Assembly (NCBI RefSeq): GCF_013778325.1
Contig: NZ_JACEIB010000003.1
Location: 124,001 to 188,000, forward strand
Length of the DNA: 64,000 nucleotides
From: Sphingomonas chungangi
GTDB lineage: Bacteria; Pseudomonadota; Alphaproteobacteria; Sphingomonadales; Sphingomonadaceae
Direction of reading: 5' to 3'
Shown: positions 36,200-45,194 of the stretch, piece by piece
Layout: every line of letters starts with the position of its first letter
Position numbering within the stretch: the stretch's first letter is position 1
The notes under the pieces: model-generated
What the model saw: only the letters and a program-made list of their open reading frames with translations
Databases searched by the model: none
What the model was told of the DNA's origin: nothing
Program-made: the position numbers and the translations under genes

Positions 36200-37053
36200 A
36201 TGACCGCCGACATCTCGACCCGCTTCGTCCGCGCCAACGGCATCGACATCCACGTCGCCACAGCAGGTGAGGGTCCGGCGATATTGCTGCTCCACGGCTG
36301 GCCCCACATCTGGCGCATCTGGGAACCGGTGATGACGCGGCTGGCCGAGCATCATCGGGTCATCGCGCCCGATCTGCGCGGGATCGGCGGAGCACGAAAG
36401 CCTCGGCGGGCTATGATCTGCACACTCTGTCGGACGACCTTGCGCAGCTGCTCGACGCGCTCGGCGTGGAGCAGGTTGCAGCCGGCGTCGGACTCGACGC
36501 GGGTGTCCCTGTGGCCTGGATGCTGGCAATGCGCCACGTAGCGCGCGTGCAGCGGATCGTGCTCATGGAAGGGCTGCTCGGCGCCCTTCCGGGTGCGGAA
36601 GCCTTCCTGAGCAAGGGGGCGCCCTGGTGGTTCGGCTTCCATATGGTGCCGGGCCTGGCCGAGCGTGTCCTGGCGGGAAACGAGAGCAGTTACCTCGACC
36701 ATTTCCTGGCGATCGGCACAGTCGGGCAGCGGGGCATAGAGCCGACCGTGCGAGACGCCATCGTCGCCGCTTATTCCGAGCCCGACGCGCTGCGATGCAG
36801 CCTCGAATATTATCGCGCCATGCCCGACAATGCGGCGCGCATCGCGGCGGCACTGGCGGCGGCGCGCGTCACCCAACCGACGCTGGCCATATCCGGAGGC
36901 GTCGTCGGAGATGCCCTGGCGGGCCAGCTCGGTCCGATCTGCGATGATCTTTCGACAGCGGCAATTCCGGACACGGCGCACATCATCCCGCAGGAGCAGC
37001 CGCAGCGCCTTGCGGAGACGATCGCGCGCTTCGCCCGCGACGGCTCGCTCTGA
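36200..37053 (+). pseudogene. Alpha/beta hydrolase, frameshifted near 36390
   Basis: An epoxide-hydrolase-like sequence in two frames. The first frame gives ILLLHGWPHIWRIWEP and APDLRGIGG, then the reading moves by minus one near 36390: STKASAGYDLHTLSDDLAQL continues in the second frame, with the rest of the cap and C-terminal domain to 37053 (PDTAHIIPQEQP with the catalytic H). One missing base just before 36391 explains it. Either a recent disabling mutation or a sequencing error; the remaining sequence looks well conserved. Confidence 0.7.
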
Positions 37054-37178
37054 CGGCGGTGGTCTCGATACCGCGCTTTTGTGCATTCACCTGCAACGCG
37101 ATCCGGGCGTGCCAGCCCTAACATCGCGGGACAGGACACGCGCCGCTTCGAAGGCGCGCCGATCCGGGAGAGACAGTC

Positions 37179-38198
37179 TTGGCCAGTCGGACCACACACG
37201 ATCAGCAGGCGGAACCCTGGGCCGCGAGCCAGCTCGCGATGCTCGAGCGCATGCTCCTCATCCGCCATGCGGAAACCCGTCTTGCCCGCACGGCGAAAGA
37301 AACCGGTCTCCCCGGCGGCGTGCATCTCTCCATCGGACAGGAGGCATCGGCGGTCGGCATCTGCTCGCAGCTGGAGACGGACGACTGGATGACGAGCACG
37401 CATCGCGGACACGGACACTTCCTCGCCAAGGGCGGTGACGTCGACACGATGTTCGCGGAGATTTGGGGAAAGCGGACCGGCATCTGCAGGGGCATGGGCG
37501 GGTCGATGCACGTTGCCGATTTCTCGAAGGGTATCATCGGCGCCAACGGTATCGTCGGCGGCGGCCTTGCCATCGCGACGGGAGCGGCGCTCGCCGCCCA
37601 GCTGGACCGCAGGGGGCGCGCGGCAGTCTGCTTCTTCGGCGACGGGGCCGCAAACCAGGGCGTCTTCATGGAGAGCATGAATGTCAGCAGCATCTGGAAG
37701 CTGCCGACGATCTTCGTGTGCGAGAACAACGGGCTGTCCGAGTTCACCGTCTCGTCGACGGTGACCGCCGGCAAGCTCGCCGACCGGGCGCGGGCCTTCG
37801 GCATGCCGGTAGAGGTCGTCGACGGCAACGACGTGCGTGCTGTCGCCAGCGTGGCGCGCGCCGCGGTGGAACGCTGCAGGCGGGGGGAGGGGCCGTCCTA
37901 TATCGAGGCCGTCACCTACCGCATCCACGGGCATTTGGAGGCGGAGGACCTGATCCTTGCGGGCGGAAGCTACCGGACCCCCGAGGAGATCGACATCTGG
38001 CGGAAGGCGGACCGGGACCCGATCAGCCGCTTCCGTGACCTGCTCGCAGCGGAGGGGCTCTGCGACCCGGAGACATTCGCAGCCATGGACGATGCCGCCT
38101 TGGAGCAGGTGGAGGCGGCCGTCGCTTTCGCGGAAGGCAGCGAGGCGGCTGATCCCGATCTGGCCCGGCAGCTGATGTTCGTCGGCGGGGAGGGGTGA
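37179..38198 (+). CDS. Thiamine-dependent dehydrogenase E1 alpha subunit
   Basis: A 339-residue TPP-binding E1 alpha of the acetoin/2-oxo acid dehydrogenase type. The TPP motif GDGAANQGVFMESMNVSSIW and GRGHGHFLAKG-like segment STHRGHGHFLAK are present. TTG start with GGGAGA upstream. Together with the E1 beta at 38200 it forms an alpha2beta2 E1. Order alpha-beta-lipoyl protein resembles acetoin-dehydrogenase or 2-oxo-acid operons, but no E2 catalytic domain or E3 is encoded here. Confidence 0.88.
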   Translation: MASRTTHDQQAEPWAASQLAMLERMLLIRHAETRLARTAKETGLPGGVHLSIGQEASAVGICSQLETDDWMTSTHRGHGHFLAKGGDVDTMFAEIWGKRTGICRGMGGSMHVADFSKGIIGANGIVGGGLAIATGAALAAQLDRRGRAAVCFFGDGAANQGVFMESMNVSSIWKLPTIFVCENNGLSEFTVSSTVTAGKLADRARAFGMPVEVVDGNDVRAVASVARAAVERCRRGEGPSYIEAVTYRIHGHLEAEDLILAGGSYRTPEEIDIWRKADRDPISRFRDLLAAEGLCDPETFAAMDDAALEQVEAAVAFAEGSEAADPDLARQLMFVGGEG

Positions 38199-38199
38199 C

Positions 38200-39186
38200 A
38201 TGACCCGGAAGCGCTACACCCAGGCGATCAACGAGGCGCTCCACGAGGAGATGGCGCGCGATCCCAAGACGATCCTGTTTGGCGAGGATGTCGCGCTGGC
38301 GGTGTTCGGCGACACGCGCGGACTGCTCGCCGCGTTCGGGCCTGAGCGGGTCCGCAACACACCGATCTGCGAGGCGACGATCGCGGGGATGGCGGTAGGC
38401 GCCGCCGCGGCCGGTTATCGCGTCATCGTCCACATGCTCTTCTCCAACTTCATCTACACGGGATTCGACGCGATCGCCAACCAGATGGCCAAGCTCCGGC
38501 TGATGACCGGCGGCCAGATCGACCTGCCGATCACGGTGCTGGCCGTCTATGGCGGCGGGGCGTCGCAGGCCGCGCAGCACTCGGACAGCAATCATCCCGT
38601 ACTCATGAATCTCGGCGGCGTCGATGTTCTGGTTCCGGCGACGCCGGCGGATGCCAAGGGCATGCTCAAGACCGCGATCCGGAACAATCGGCCCTCCTTC
38701 TTCCTGCAGGCATCGGGTCTTGGCGCGATCAACGGGGATGTCCCGGACGGCGAGCATCTCCAGCCGCTCGGCCGGGCGGCGGTCGTGCGCGAAGGGCGCC
38801 ACGTTAGCCTGATCAGTGTCGGCTCGATGATAAGGGCGACCCAGAATGCCGCGAAGCAGTTGGAGAAGAATGGGATCGATGCCGAGATCCTCGACGTCCG
38901 CAGCCTGATCCCGTTGGATGAGGATGCCATCGTCGCGTCGGTCGTCAGGACCGGACGGGCGGTCGTGGTCGACGAGGCGCGCGACAGCTGCAGCGCGGCA
39001 AGCCAGATCGCCGCCGTGATCGCCGACAAGGGATTTTCCGCGCTGCGCGCGCCCGTCAAGCGCGTCACCGTGGACAACATGTCGATGCCCTACGCGCCCA
39101 ACGCCGAGGCGGCGGTCTTTCCGAACGCCGACGACATCGTGCGTGCGGCGTCGTCCATATGTCAGCCGGAGTCAGTTCAGGCATGA
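38200..39186 (+). CDS. Thiamine-dependent dehydrogenase E1 beta subunit
   Basis: A 328-residue transketolase-like beta subunit: begins MTRKRYTQAINEALHEEMAR, with GEDVA, and ends in the C-terminal transketolase domain (VVVDEARDSCSAASQIAAVI). It starts directly after the alpha gene stop (ATG at 38200). With the alpha subunit it decarboxylates a 2-oxo acid or cleaves a diketone/acyloin. Confidence 0.92.
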   Translation: MTRKRYTQAINEALHEEMARDPKTILFGEDVALAVFGDTRGLLAAFGPERVRNTPICEATIAGMAVGAAAAGYRVIVHMLFSNFIYTGFDAIANQMAKLRLMTGGQIDLPITVLAVYGGGASQAAQHSDSNHPVLMNLGGVDVLVPATPADAKGMLKTAIRNNRPSFFLQASGLGAINGDVPDGEHLQPLGRAAVVREGRHVSLISVGSMIRATQNAAKQLEKNGIDAEILDVRSLIPLDEDAIVASVVRTGRAVVVDEARDSCSAASQIAAVIADKGFSALRAPVKRVTVDNMSMPYAPNAEAAVFPNADDIVRAASSICQPESVQA

Positions 39187-39425
39187 AGATCACTCTCAAG
39201 CTCGCCCGGGTGGGCATGAGCATGCAGGAAGCCACGATCGCGCAATGGTACAAACAGCCCGGCGAGAGCTTTGTCGTCGGCGATCCGCTCTATGCCATCG
39301 AGACCGACAAGGTGACGCAGGACGTCGAGGCGACGGCCCCGGGCGTACTTGTCGAGCTGCTCGTCGCGGCCGGCGAGGACGTCGAGGTCGGGACGCCGCT
39401 CTGCGTCGTCGACGTCACGATATGA
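39183..39425 (+). CDS. Free-standing lipoyl-domain protein
   Basis: An 80-residue protein consisting only of one biotinyl/lipoyl domain; the modifiable lysine is K43 in YAIETDKVTQDVEA. ATG overlaps the E1 beta stop. Normally this domain is fused to E2; here it is separate, so acyl transfer needs an E2 catalytic domain elsewhere, or the module acts without one. The VOC gene overlaps its stop. Confidence 0.88.
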   Translation: MKITLKLARVGMSMQEATIAQWYKQPGESFVVGDPLYAIETDKVTQDVEATAPGVLVELLVAAGEDVEVGTPLCVVDVTI

Positions 39426-39982
39426 GCGTGGCCGGGCGCGCCACGGGGTTCGGCCAACCGGAAGCGGGCATTCTCCAGATCGCCTATGTGGTCGACGATC
39501 TCCACGCAGCGATCGAGGCGTGGCTCGCCGAGGGTGTCGGCCCCTGGTACGTGCTCGATCGCTGGCTTCCCGAGGATGGGCTCTATCGGGGCGAGGTGAA
39601 CCGCGCGGAGATCGCCGCGGCGTTGGCATTCTCCGGCCACACCCAGATCGAGCTCCTGCAGCCGCTCGACGATCACCCCTCGGTGTACCGGGAGGTCCTG
39701 GAGGAGCGCGGCGCGGGTTTTCATCACATCGCGCGCGGCGCTGCGGAATTCGACGTCGAGGTCGCGTCCTACCGCGAGAGGGGGTTCGCGCTTGCGTTCA
39801 GCGCGGTCGTGGGAACAGGCAGCCGCGTCGCCTACCTCGACACCCGATCGACGATGCCGGGATTCGTCGAACTGATCGAGACGACCCCCGCGAACGACGC
39901 CTTCTTCACAGCCATCTACGAAGCGGCGAAGACGTGGGACGGGAGCGCGCCGGTGCGGCCCTTCGAGGCCCTCCGCTATTGA
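39422..39982 (+). CDS. Glyoxalase/VOC-family protein
   Basis: A 186-residue single-chain VOC protein with two betaalphabetabetabeta modules (FGQPEAGILQIAYVVDDLHA; GFHHIARGAAEFDVEVASYR). Metal-type residues H (GFHHIARG) and E (GFVELIET) are present, resembling methylmalonyl-CoA epimerase-type Glyoxalase_4 proteins. Its start overlaps the lipoyl gene and it is co-translated with the E1 genes. A role in epimerising or isomerising the substrate of the E1 is possible; not proven. Confidence 0.75.
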   Translation: MSVAGRATGFGQPEAGILQIAYVVDDLHAAIEAWLAEGVGPWYVLDRWLPEDGLYRGEVNRAEIAAALAFSGHTQIELLQPLDDHPSVYREVLEERGAGFHHIARGAAEFDVEVASYRERGFALAFSAVVGTGSRVAYLDTRSTMPGFVELIETTPANDAFFTAIYEAAKTWDGSAPVRPFEALRY

Positions 39983-39996
39983 CCAAGGAGCAGATG

Positions 39997-40611
39997 ATGC
40001 CGACCGATGACACGCAGGCCATTCTCGACAAGGCGGCGATCGGCCAGCTGATCGCCGCGTGGGGTATCCTGCGGGACACCTATGCGTGGGAAAAGCTGCG
40101 CGACTGCTGGACCGACGATGGGCGGATCGCGGTCAGCTGGTTCGATGGCACCGCCGACGAGTTCGTCGCGGGATGCAAGCCGATGGCAGTCGACCGGGAC
40201 AATCAAATCGCGTCGCAACACGTCATCACCGGCGGATCGATCGACGTCGCCGGCGATCGCGCGGTCGCCGAGACCCGCATCCTCATCCTCGTCCGTCTCA
40301 AGGTCGATGGCATCTGGAGCGACGTCACAGCGGTCGCGCGCTTCTATGACCTGCTGTTGAGAACGACGGCGGGCTGGAAGATCAGGCGACGGGTGGCGAT
40401 TTTCGACAAGGACTTCATTGCCCCGGCCAATCCGTCGGACCGCCTCGAGCTGGATCAGGCCCGTCTCGAGATTTATCCCGAAGCCTATCGATGCTGCGGG
40501 TACATGCTTTCGCAGCGCGGGATGGAGATCAACATGGATCTTCCCGCGCCCGGCAGCCCCGCTCTCGACCGCCTCTATGCCGAGGGCGCGGACTGGCTCG
40601 CCGGAACGTGA
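39997..40611 (+). CDS. SnoaL-like (NTF2-fold) protein
   Basis: A 204-residue cone-fold protein with the SnoaL_4 pattern: an N-terminal helix ending WGILRDTYAWEKLRDCWTDD, a strand DNQIASQHVITGGSIDVAGD and the aromatic-rich cavity strands. These proteins serve as dehydratases, isomerases or ligand binders. ATG 39997 has AAGGAG six bases before it. Last gene of the E1 operon; its 3' end overlaps that of the convergent tetR by 37 bases. Confidence 0.78.
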   Translation: MPTDDTQAILDKAAIGQLIAAWGILRDTYAWEKLRDCWTDDGRIAVSWFDGTADEFVAGCKPMAVDRDNQIASQHVITGGSIDVAGDRAVAETRILILVRLKVDGIWSDVTAVARFYDLLLRTTAGWKIRRRVAIFDKDFIAPANPSDRLELDQARLEIYPEAYRCCGYMLSQRGMEINMDLPAPGSPALDRLYAEGADWLAGT

Positions 40612-41261
40612 AGCATGCCCTGCCGGACGATCGCATCGGCAGCTTGGGAAGCGATCAGTTCCGCTTCCCGGGTGTCGATCCCGAGCGCCCGCAGCATCAG
40701 CATGGCGAACTGCTGCGAGATCACCGTAGCCTGGGACAGGTCGCTGCAGAGAATGACCCGCGCGACCAGCGCCTGGGTGATCCCGAAGATGAAGGCTACC
40801 GCGGTCTCGAGCACCGGAATGGCATAACGGCCTTGCCGAAGACCGAGCTCGAGGTCGCCGACCACGCCGCGGTTGATCTCGCTGATGCCGAGATCGTCGA
40901 GGATGAGGCGGGCGATGAAATGGCCGCCGTCCGGGTCGTTGATCGTCTGGCGCGCATAGACGCACAGGGCACGGGCGGATCGGCGTGCCGCGTCGCTCTC
41001 GCCCTCGTTCACGGCGAAGCAAAGCGCCTCGTAGCGTTCGCGGACTTGGTGAAGGATCGCCTCGAGCAAGGCCGCCTTGTCGGTGAAGTGATTGTAGAAT
41101 GTCTGCTTGGAGGTTCCCGCGGCCTTGACGATGTCGTCGATGCTCACCGCATCCGACGGCCCTTGACCGAACAGCGAAAATCCGGCCCGGACCAGCGCCT
41201 CCCGGGTCCTCGAGCGCCGGCCCCCGGGCCGGGCAGGCGCTGGCGATGCCGCGTCGTCCAT
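40575..41261 (-). CDS. TetR-family regulator
   Basis: A 228-residue regulator. The helix-turn-helix is in residues about 20-65 (DAVSIDDIVKAAGTSKQTFY followed by NHFTDKAALL); the rest is a ligand-binding helical domain. It is convergent with the E1 operon and divergent from the MFS gene, so it may control both. The palindrome CGACCGGTCG just upstream (41277-41286) is a candidate autoregulatory site. Confidence 0.9.
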   Translation of the reverse strand: MDDAASPAPARPGGRRSRTREALVRAGFSLFGQGPSDAVSIDDIVKAAGTSKQTFYNHFTDKAALLEAILHQVRERYEALCFAVNEGESDAARRSARALCVYARQTINDPDGGHFIARLILDDLGISEINRGVVGDLELGLRQGRYAIPVLETAVAFIFGITQALVARVILCSDLSQATVISQQFAMLMLRALGIDTREAELIASQAADAIVRQGMLHVPASQSAPSA

Positions 41262-41374
41262 GCGCCCGGCCTATGACGACCGGTCGACGAAAGCAACGGT
41301 TCCGGCGCACTTTTAGGACGCGGCGTCAAGATTCGGGCGAATGCCGGAGGAGCAGGCACTTGATGGAGGCAGCC

Positions 41375-42724
41375 ATGGCCAGCGAGTCGCGAACGACGCC
41401 GCCGGGGTTCGACGAGCTTATCGAGACGCGCGCTTTCTCCAGGCTGCAGGGTATCGTCGTCGCGCTCGTGTCGGCGATCCTCATTCTCGACGGACTCAAC
41501 CTGCAGCTTCTCGCCTTTTCGGTGCCCTCCATCCTCGCCGACTGGCGCATCTCGAAGATCGCGCTCGCGCCCGCCGTCGGCATGACCATGGTCGGCATGA
41601 TGGCCGGAGCGCTCCTTGGCGGTGCCTTGGGAGACCGCATTGGCCGCCGCCCAGCCCTGATCGTCACCATTTCGCTGTTCACGGCGATGACGCTGGGCTG
41701 CGCAACCGCCGGCTCGGTCGCGCAGCTCGCTGCTCTGCGGTTGCTCAGCGGTCTCGGCTTCGGCGCCTGCTTCCCGAATGCCACCGCGCTCGTGGCGGAA
41801 TGGGTGCCCAAGCGGCGGGTGGGCCTCGCTGTTGGCCTCACCAGCGTCGGCGTGCCGCTCGGTGGGATGGCCGGAGCGCTGGTCACGCTTGCCGTGCTAC
41901 CCCATGGCGGCTGGCGCGGCTGCTTCGTCGCCGGCGGTATTCTCGCCGGTGGGATCGGGCTGCTGGCGCTGGCCTTCCTTCCTGAGTCTCCAGCCTGGCT
42001 GTCGACCCGTGGCGCGAGCCGGCATGCTTCGCTGGAACGCCTGGCCGCGCGTGCCTGGAGCGTTGCCGAGGTTGGCGCTTCGTCCGTCGACCAGGCCGGA
42101 GGCATCGCGGCGACTGCCATCCGCTACCGATTGCTGGGTCGGAACAATCTGCGGGTGAATGTCGGACTTTGGCTCGCCTTCTTCATGAACATGATGGTCG
42201 CCAACGCGATCCTCGCCTGGGGCACCACCGCGCTGTCCCAGCTGAGGCTCGACCTGACCGTCGCGCTCGGCGTCGCGGTTCCGTACAACATCGCATCGAT
42301 GGGCATGACCTTGCTCGCCGCGCTGCTGTCCGTGCGGGTCGGGTCACGCGTGCTGCTCATCGGTCTCGGCGTCGCAGGGGCGGCCGCCTGCATGGAGGCG
42401 GCGTTGCTGTCGCAGGGCGTGGTGTCCCACACGGTGGCTCCCGGCTGGCTCCTGATCGGCTACATCGTCGTCGGCGGGGCGATGGGCGGGATCCAGGCGC
42501 TGCTCTTCGCGCTGGCGGCTCATGCCTACCCCACGCAATGCCGGGCTCGCGGCGTCGGAGCGAGTTCGGCGCTCGGCAGATTGGGCGGGATCGTCAGCGG
42601 CTTTGGAGGCGGGCTGGCGCTGAGCCAGGGATCGACCGCGCCGTTCTTCACGATCTGCGGCGGTGGCCTGCTCCTGGTCGCCGTTGGAGCGGCCGTCGTC
42701 GATCGCCACATCCGGGCCAGCTGA
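41375..42724 (+). CDS. MFS transporter, aromatic-acid:H+ symporter type
   Basis: A 449-residue protein with 12 predicted helices. Family loop GDRIGRRPALIVTI (A-motif) after helix 2 and DGLNLQLLAFSVPSI in helix 1 resemble PcaK/BenK-type aromatic-acid transporters. ATG 41375 has GGAGG five bases before it; an ATG at 41363 is possible. It faces away from the tetR gene and may be its target. Substrate unknown. Confidence 0.85.
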   Translation: MASESRTTPPGFDELIETRAFSRLQGIVVALVSAILILDGLNLQLLAFSVPSILADWRISKIALAPAVGMTMVGMMAGALLGGALGDRIGRRPALIVTISLFTAMTLGCATAGSVAQLAALRLLSGLGFGACFPNATALVAEWVPKRRVGLAVGLTSVGVPLGGMAGALVTLAVLPHGGWRGCFVAGGILAGGIGLLALAFLPESPAWLSTRGASRHASLERLAARAWSVAEVGASSVDQAGGIAATAIRYRLLGRNNLRVNVGLWLAFFMNMMVANAILAWGTTALSQLRLDLTVALGVAVPYNIASMGMTLLAALLSVRVGSRVLLIGLGVAGAAACMEAALLSQGVVSHTVAPGWLLIGYIVVGGAMGGIQALLFALAAHAYPTQCRARGVGASSALGRLGGIVSGFGGGLALSQGSTAPFFTICGGGLLLVAVGAAVVDRHIRAS

Positions 42725-42727
42725 GGC

Positions 42728-43501
42728 TCAGGCGACTGTCTGGCCGCCATCGACGGCTAGAATCTGGCCGGTCGTGAAGCTCGCGCCTTTGGAGCACAGC
42801 CATAGCACTGCAGACGCGATCTCGTCCGGATCCGCAAGGCGCCCGATCGGATGATCCTCCGCGATCACGGCTGCCGGATCCTCCAGGCCGTGCTGCACTC
42901 CCAATTCGCCGCAAAAGGCGTCGAGCAGGTCCGTCTTCGTGCATCCTGGCGCGACCGCGTTCACACGGATGCCGAGCCTCGCATATTCGAGCGCGGCCGA
43001 CTTGGTCAGTCCGTTGACCGCATGCTTGCTCGCCACATAGGGCGAGACGCCGGCGACGCCGACCAGTCCCGTCACCGACGATATGTTGACGATCGCACCC
43101 CTCCCGCGCTCGATCATCGCGGCGATCTGGGCGCGCATGCACAGGAAGGTGCCGAGCACATTGGTGCGCATGACCGCCGCGAAGTCCGCGACCTCCTGCA
43201 TCCCGGTCGGCGCGATCGCACCGATGGTGCCCGCGCAGTTGCAAGCGCAGTCGAGCCGGCCACCCAGTTCGAGCGCGGCGTCGACGAAATGCCGTGCATC
43301 GGCGGCGTCGGCGGCGTCGCCGGCCACCGCGGCTGCACGCCGGCCAAGAGACCGTATCTCGCGGGCCACCGCCTCCGCACCATCGCGGCCCCGCGCCGCC
43401 ACGACGACATCCGCGCCGCCGCGTGCGAAACCGTGTGCCACGGCTCGGCCGATGCCCCGGCTCGCGCCCGTCACCAACACTGTGTGCCCCTCGAACTCCA
43501 T
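42728..43501 (-). CDS. Short-chain dehydrogenase/reductase
   Basis: A 257-residue SDR with TGASRGIG (cofactor), NCAGTIGA, and the catalytic S...YxxxK in ISSVTGLVGVAGVSPYVASK. Arginine after the first glycine motif (ARGRDG) suggests NADP(H). It is divergent from the aldehyde dehydrogenase; both could work on successive oxidations of an alcohol to an acid. Confidence 0.9.
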   Translation of the reverse strand: MEFEGHTVLVTGASRGIGRAVAHGFARGGADVVVAARGRDGAEAVAREIRSLGRRAAAVAGDAADAADARHFVDAALELGGRLDCACNCAGTIGAIAPTGMQEVADFAAVMRTNVLGTFLCMRAQIAAMIERGRGAIVNISSVTGLVGVAGVSPYVASKHAVNGLTKSAALEYARLGIRVNAVAPGCTKTDLLDAFCGELGVQHGLEDPAAVIAEDHPIGRLADPDEIASAVLWLCSKGASFTTGQILAVDGGQTVA

Positions 43502-43572
43502 TCCAGTCTCCCGTGTCTCGTGCGCAGGAGGGGAGCAGCCTCGCCGATCGAGGTCGAGGGGCTGCACGCAGA

Positions 43573-43588
43573 TACAATCACTTCGTTC
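43573..43588. promoter_or_regulatory. TACAATCACTTCGTTC motif in the SDR/ALDH divergent region
   Basis: A 16-base sequence that recurs with one difference at 48596-48611, each time in the spacer between divergent catabolic genes. Probably a regulator site. Confidence 0.45.
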
Positions 43589-43703
43589 GGAGGCGTCCTC
43601 GCGAGCGGCCCGCCGCCGCCGCTACGATCGCGAGCGAGGCAGGCGCGGGACAATGCCAGCCCTGCCGCCGCGTCGCGTAGCGGCCGAGAGGAAGGATCAT
43701 TCC

Positions 43704-45176
43704 GTGAGCACGATCGTGACCGACGCCCCGAGCGGGCTTTTCCAGGATGAATATGGACTCTTCATCGACGGGGCGTGGGTCGGATCGGCGAGTGGCAGGA
43801 CGATCCCGCTTACGAACCCTGCGACGGGCGCCCATCTCGCGAAGATACAGGCGGGCAATGCGGCGGACGTCTCCGCTGCCGTCGCCGCGGCCAAGGCCGC
43901 CTTTCCCCGCTGGGCGAGAAGCCGGCTGGAGGAGCGGCAGGAGATCCTGCTCGAAATCGCCCGACGTCTGAAGGCGCGGACAGCGGATTTCGCGCGCATG
44001 GAGTCCGCCAACAACGGCAAGACGATCGTGGAGGCGACCATCCACGATCTGCCCGAGGCGATCGGGCAGTTCGAATATTTCTCCGGTTCGGTCTATGCGC
44101 TTCACGGGGAGACGCGCGACTATCCCGATCTGATCGGGCTGACGCACCGTGAGCCGCTGGGTGTCGTCGCGCAGATCATTCCCTGGAACGTGCCTTTGCT
44201 GATGGCGTCCATGAAGCTCGCCCCTGCGCTTGCCGCCGGGAACACGGTCGTGCTGAAGCCTGCCGAGACGGTCTGCCTGACGGTGCTGGAGCTGATCCGG
44301 GAGATCGCGGATCTGCTGCCACCGGGCGTCGTCAACGTGGTCACGGGCTATGGGCAGGACGTCGGCGAAGCCCTCGTCGCGCATCCCGACGTCCGCAAGG
44401 TGGCTTTCACGGGCTCCACCGCCACCGCCCGCAAGATCATCGAATATGCGGCCCGCAACATCATTCCCCAGACGATGGAGCTGGGCGGCAAATCGGCCAG
44501 CATCGTGTGCGCTTCGGCCGATCTCGACGAGGCCGCCCGGATGGCGGCGCTATCGACCGTGTTCAACAAGGGCGAGGTCTGCATGGCGGGCTCCCGGGTG
44601 TTTGTCGAACGCTCGGTCCATGACGCCTTTCTCGAGCGCTTCGTCCGCGAGGTCGAGGCGGTCCGGATCGGCGATCCCAGCCATCCCGAGACTCGGCTGG
44701 GCGCGATGTCCTCGCGCCAGCAATACGAGAAGGTGCAAGGCTATTTCGACGTCGCGCTCAGTGATGGCGCCGAGATCGCGCTCGGCGGCGGCGTCGCCCA
44801 CGTGCCCGATCTTCCCGATGGCCTGTTCCTCAAGCCGACGATCCTCGCCGGCGTGCGCAACGACATGCGCGTCGCCCAGGAGGAGATTTTCGGACCGGTC
44901 ACGAGCGTCATCGCCTGGGATGACGAGGCCGCGATGCTCGGCGAGGTCAATGACAGTCGCTACGGCCTTGCCGGAGCCGTCTGGTCGAACGACATCCGCC
45001 AGGCCCATCGCATCGCTCGTGAGATGCAGACGGGTGTGGTCTGGGTGAATACCTATTACAACCTCCCGCGCGGCATGCCCGTGGGCGGCTACAAGCAGAG
45101 TGGCTTTGGACGCGAACTCAGCTGGGACATCCTGCGCGACTACACCCACACGAAGTCGGTGGTGATACCACTCTGA
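43704..45176 (+). CDS. Aldehyde dehydrogenase (NAD(P)+)
   Basis: A 490-residue ALDH-superfamily enzyme. Active-site residues are visible: N of IPWNVP, the glutamate in MELGGKSASIV and the cysteine in NKGEVCMAGSRV. It probably oxidises a (semi)aldehyde or aromatic aldehyde of the pathway. GTG 43704 is preceded by AGGAAGG. It is divergent from the SDR. Confidence 0.93.
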   Translation: MSTIVTDAPSGLFQDEYGLFIDGAWVGSASGRTIPLTNPATGAHLAKIQAGNAADVSAAVAAAKAAFPRWARSRLEERQEILLEIARRLKARTADFARMESANNGKTIVEATIHDLPEAIGQFEYFSGSVYALHGETRDYPDLIGLTHREPLGVVAQIIPWNVPLLMASMKLAPALAAGNTVVLKPAETVCLTVLELIREIADLLPPGVVNVVTGYGQDVGEALVAHPDVRKVAFTGSTATARKIIEYAARNIIPQTMELGGKSASIVCASADLDEAARMAALSTVFNKGEVCMAGSRVFVERSVHDAFLERFVREVEAVRIGDPSHPETRLGAMSSRQQYEKVQGYFDVALSDGAEIALGGGVAHVPDLPDGLFLKPTILAGVRNDMRVAQEEIFGPVTSVIAWDDEAAMLGEVNDSRYGLAGAVWSNDIRQAHRIAREMQTGVVWVNTYYNLPRGMPVGGYKQSGFGRELSWDILRDYTHTKSVVIPL

Positions 45177-45194
45177 CGCAAGACGGCTGTCGCC

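Noticed and set aside
33881-36529. 882-codon open frame on the minus strand across the TonB receptor
   Set aside because: The plus-strand receptor has full domain structure and signal peptide; the minus frame is compositionally biased antisense.
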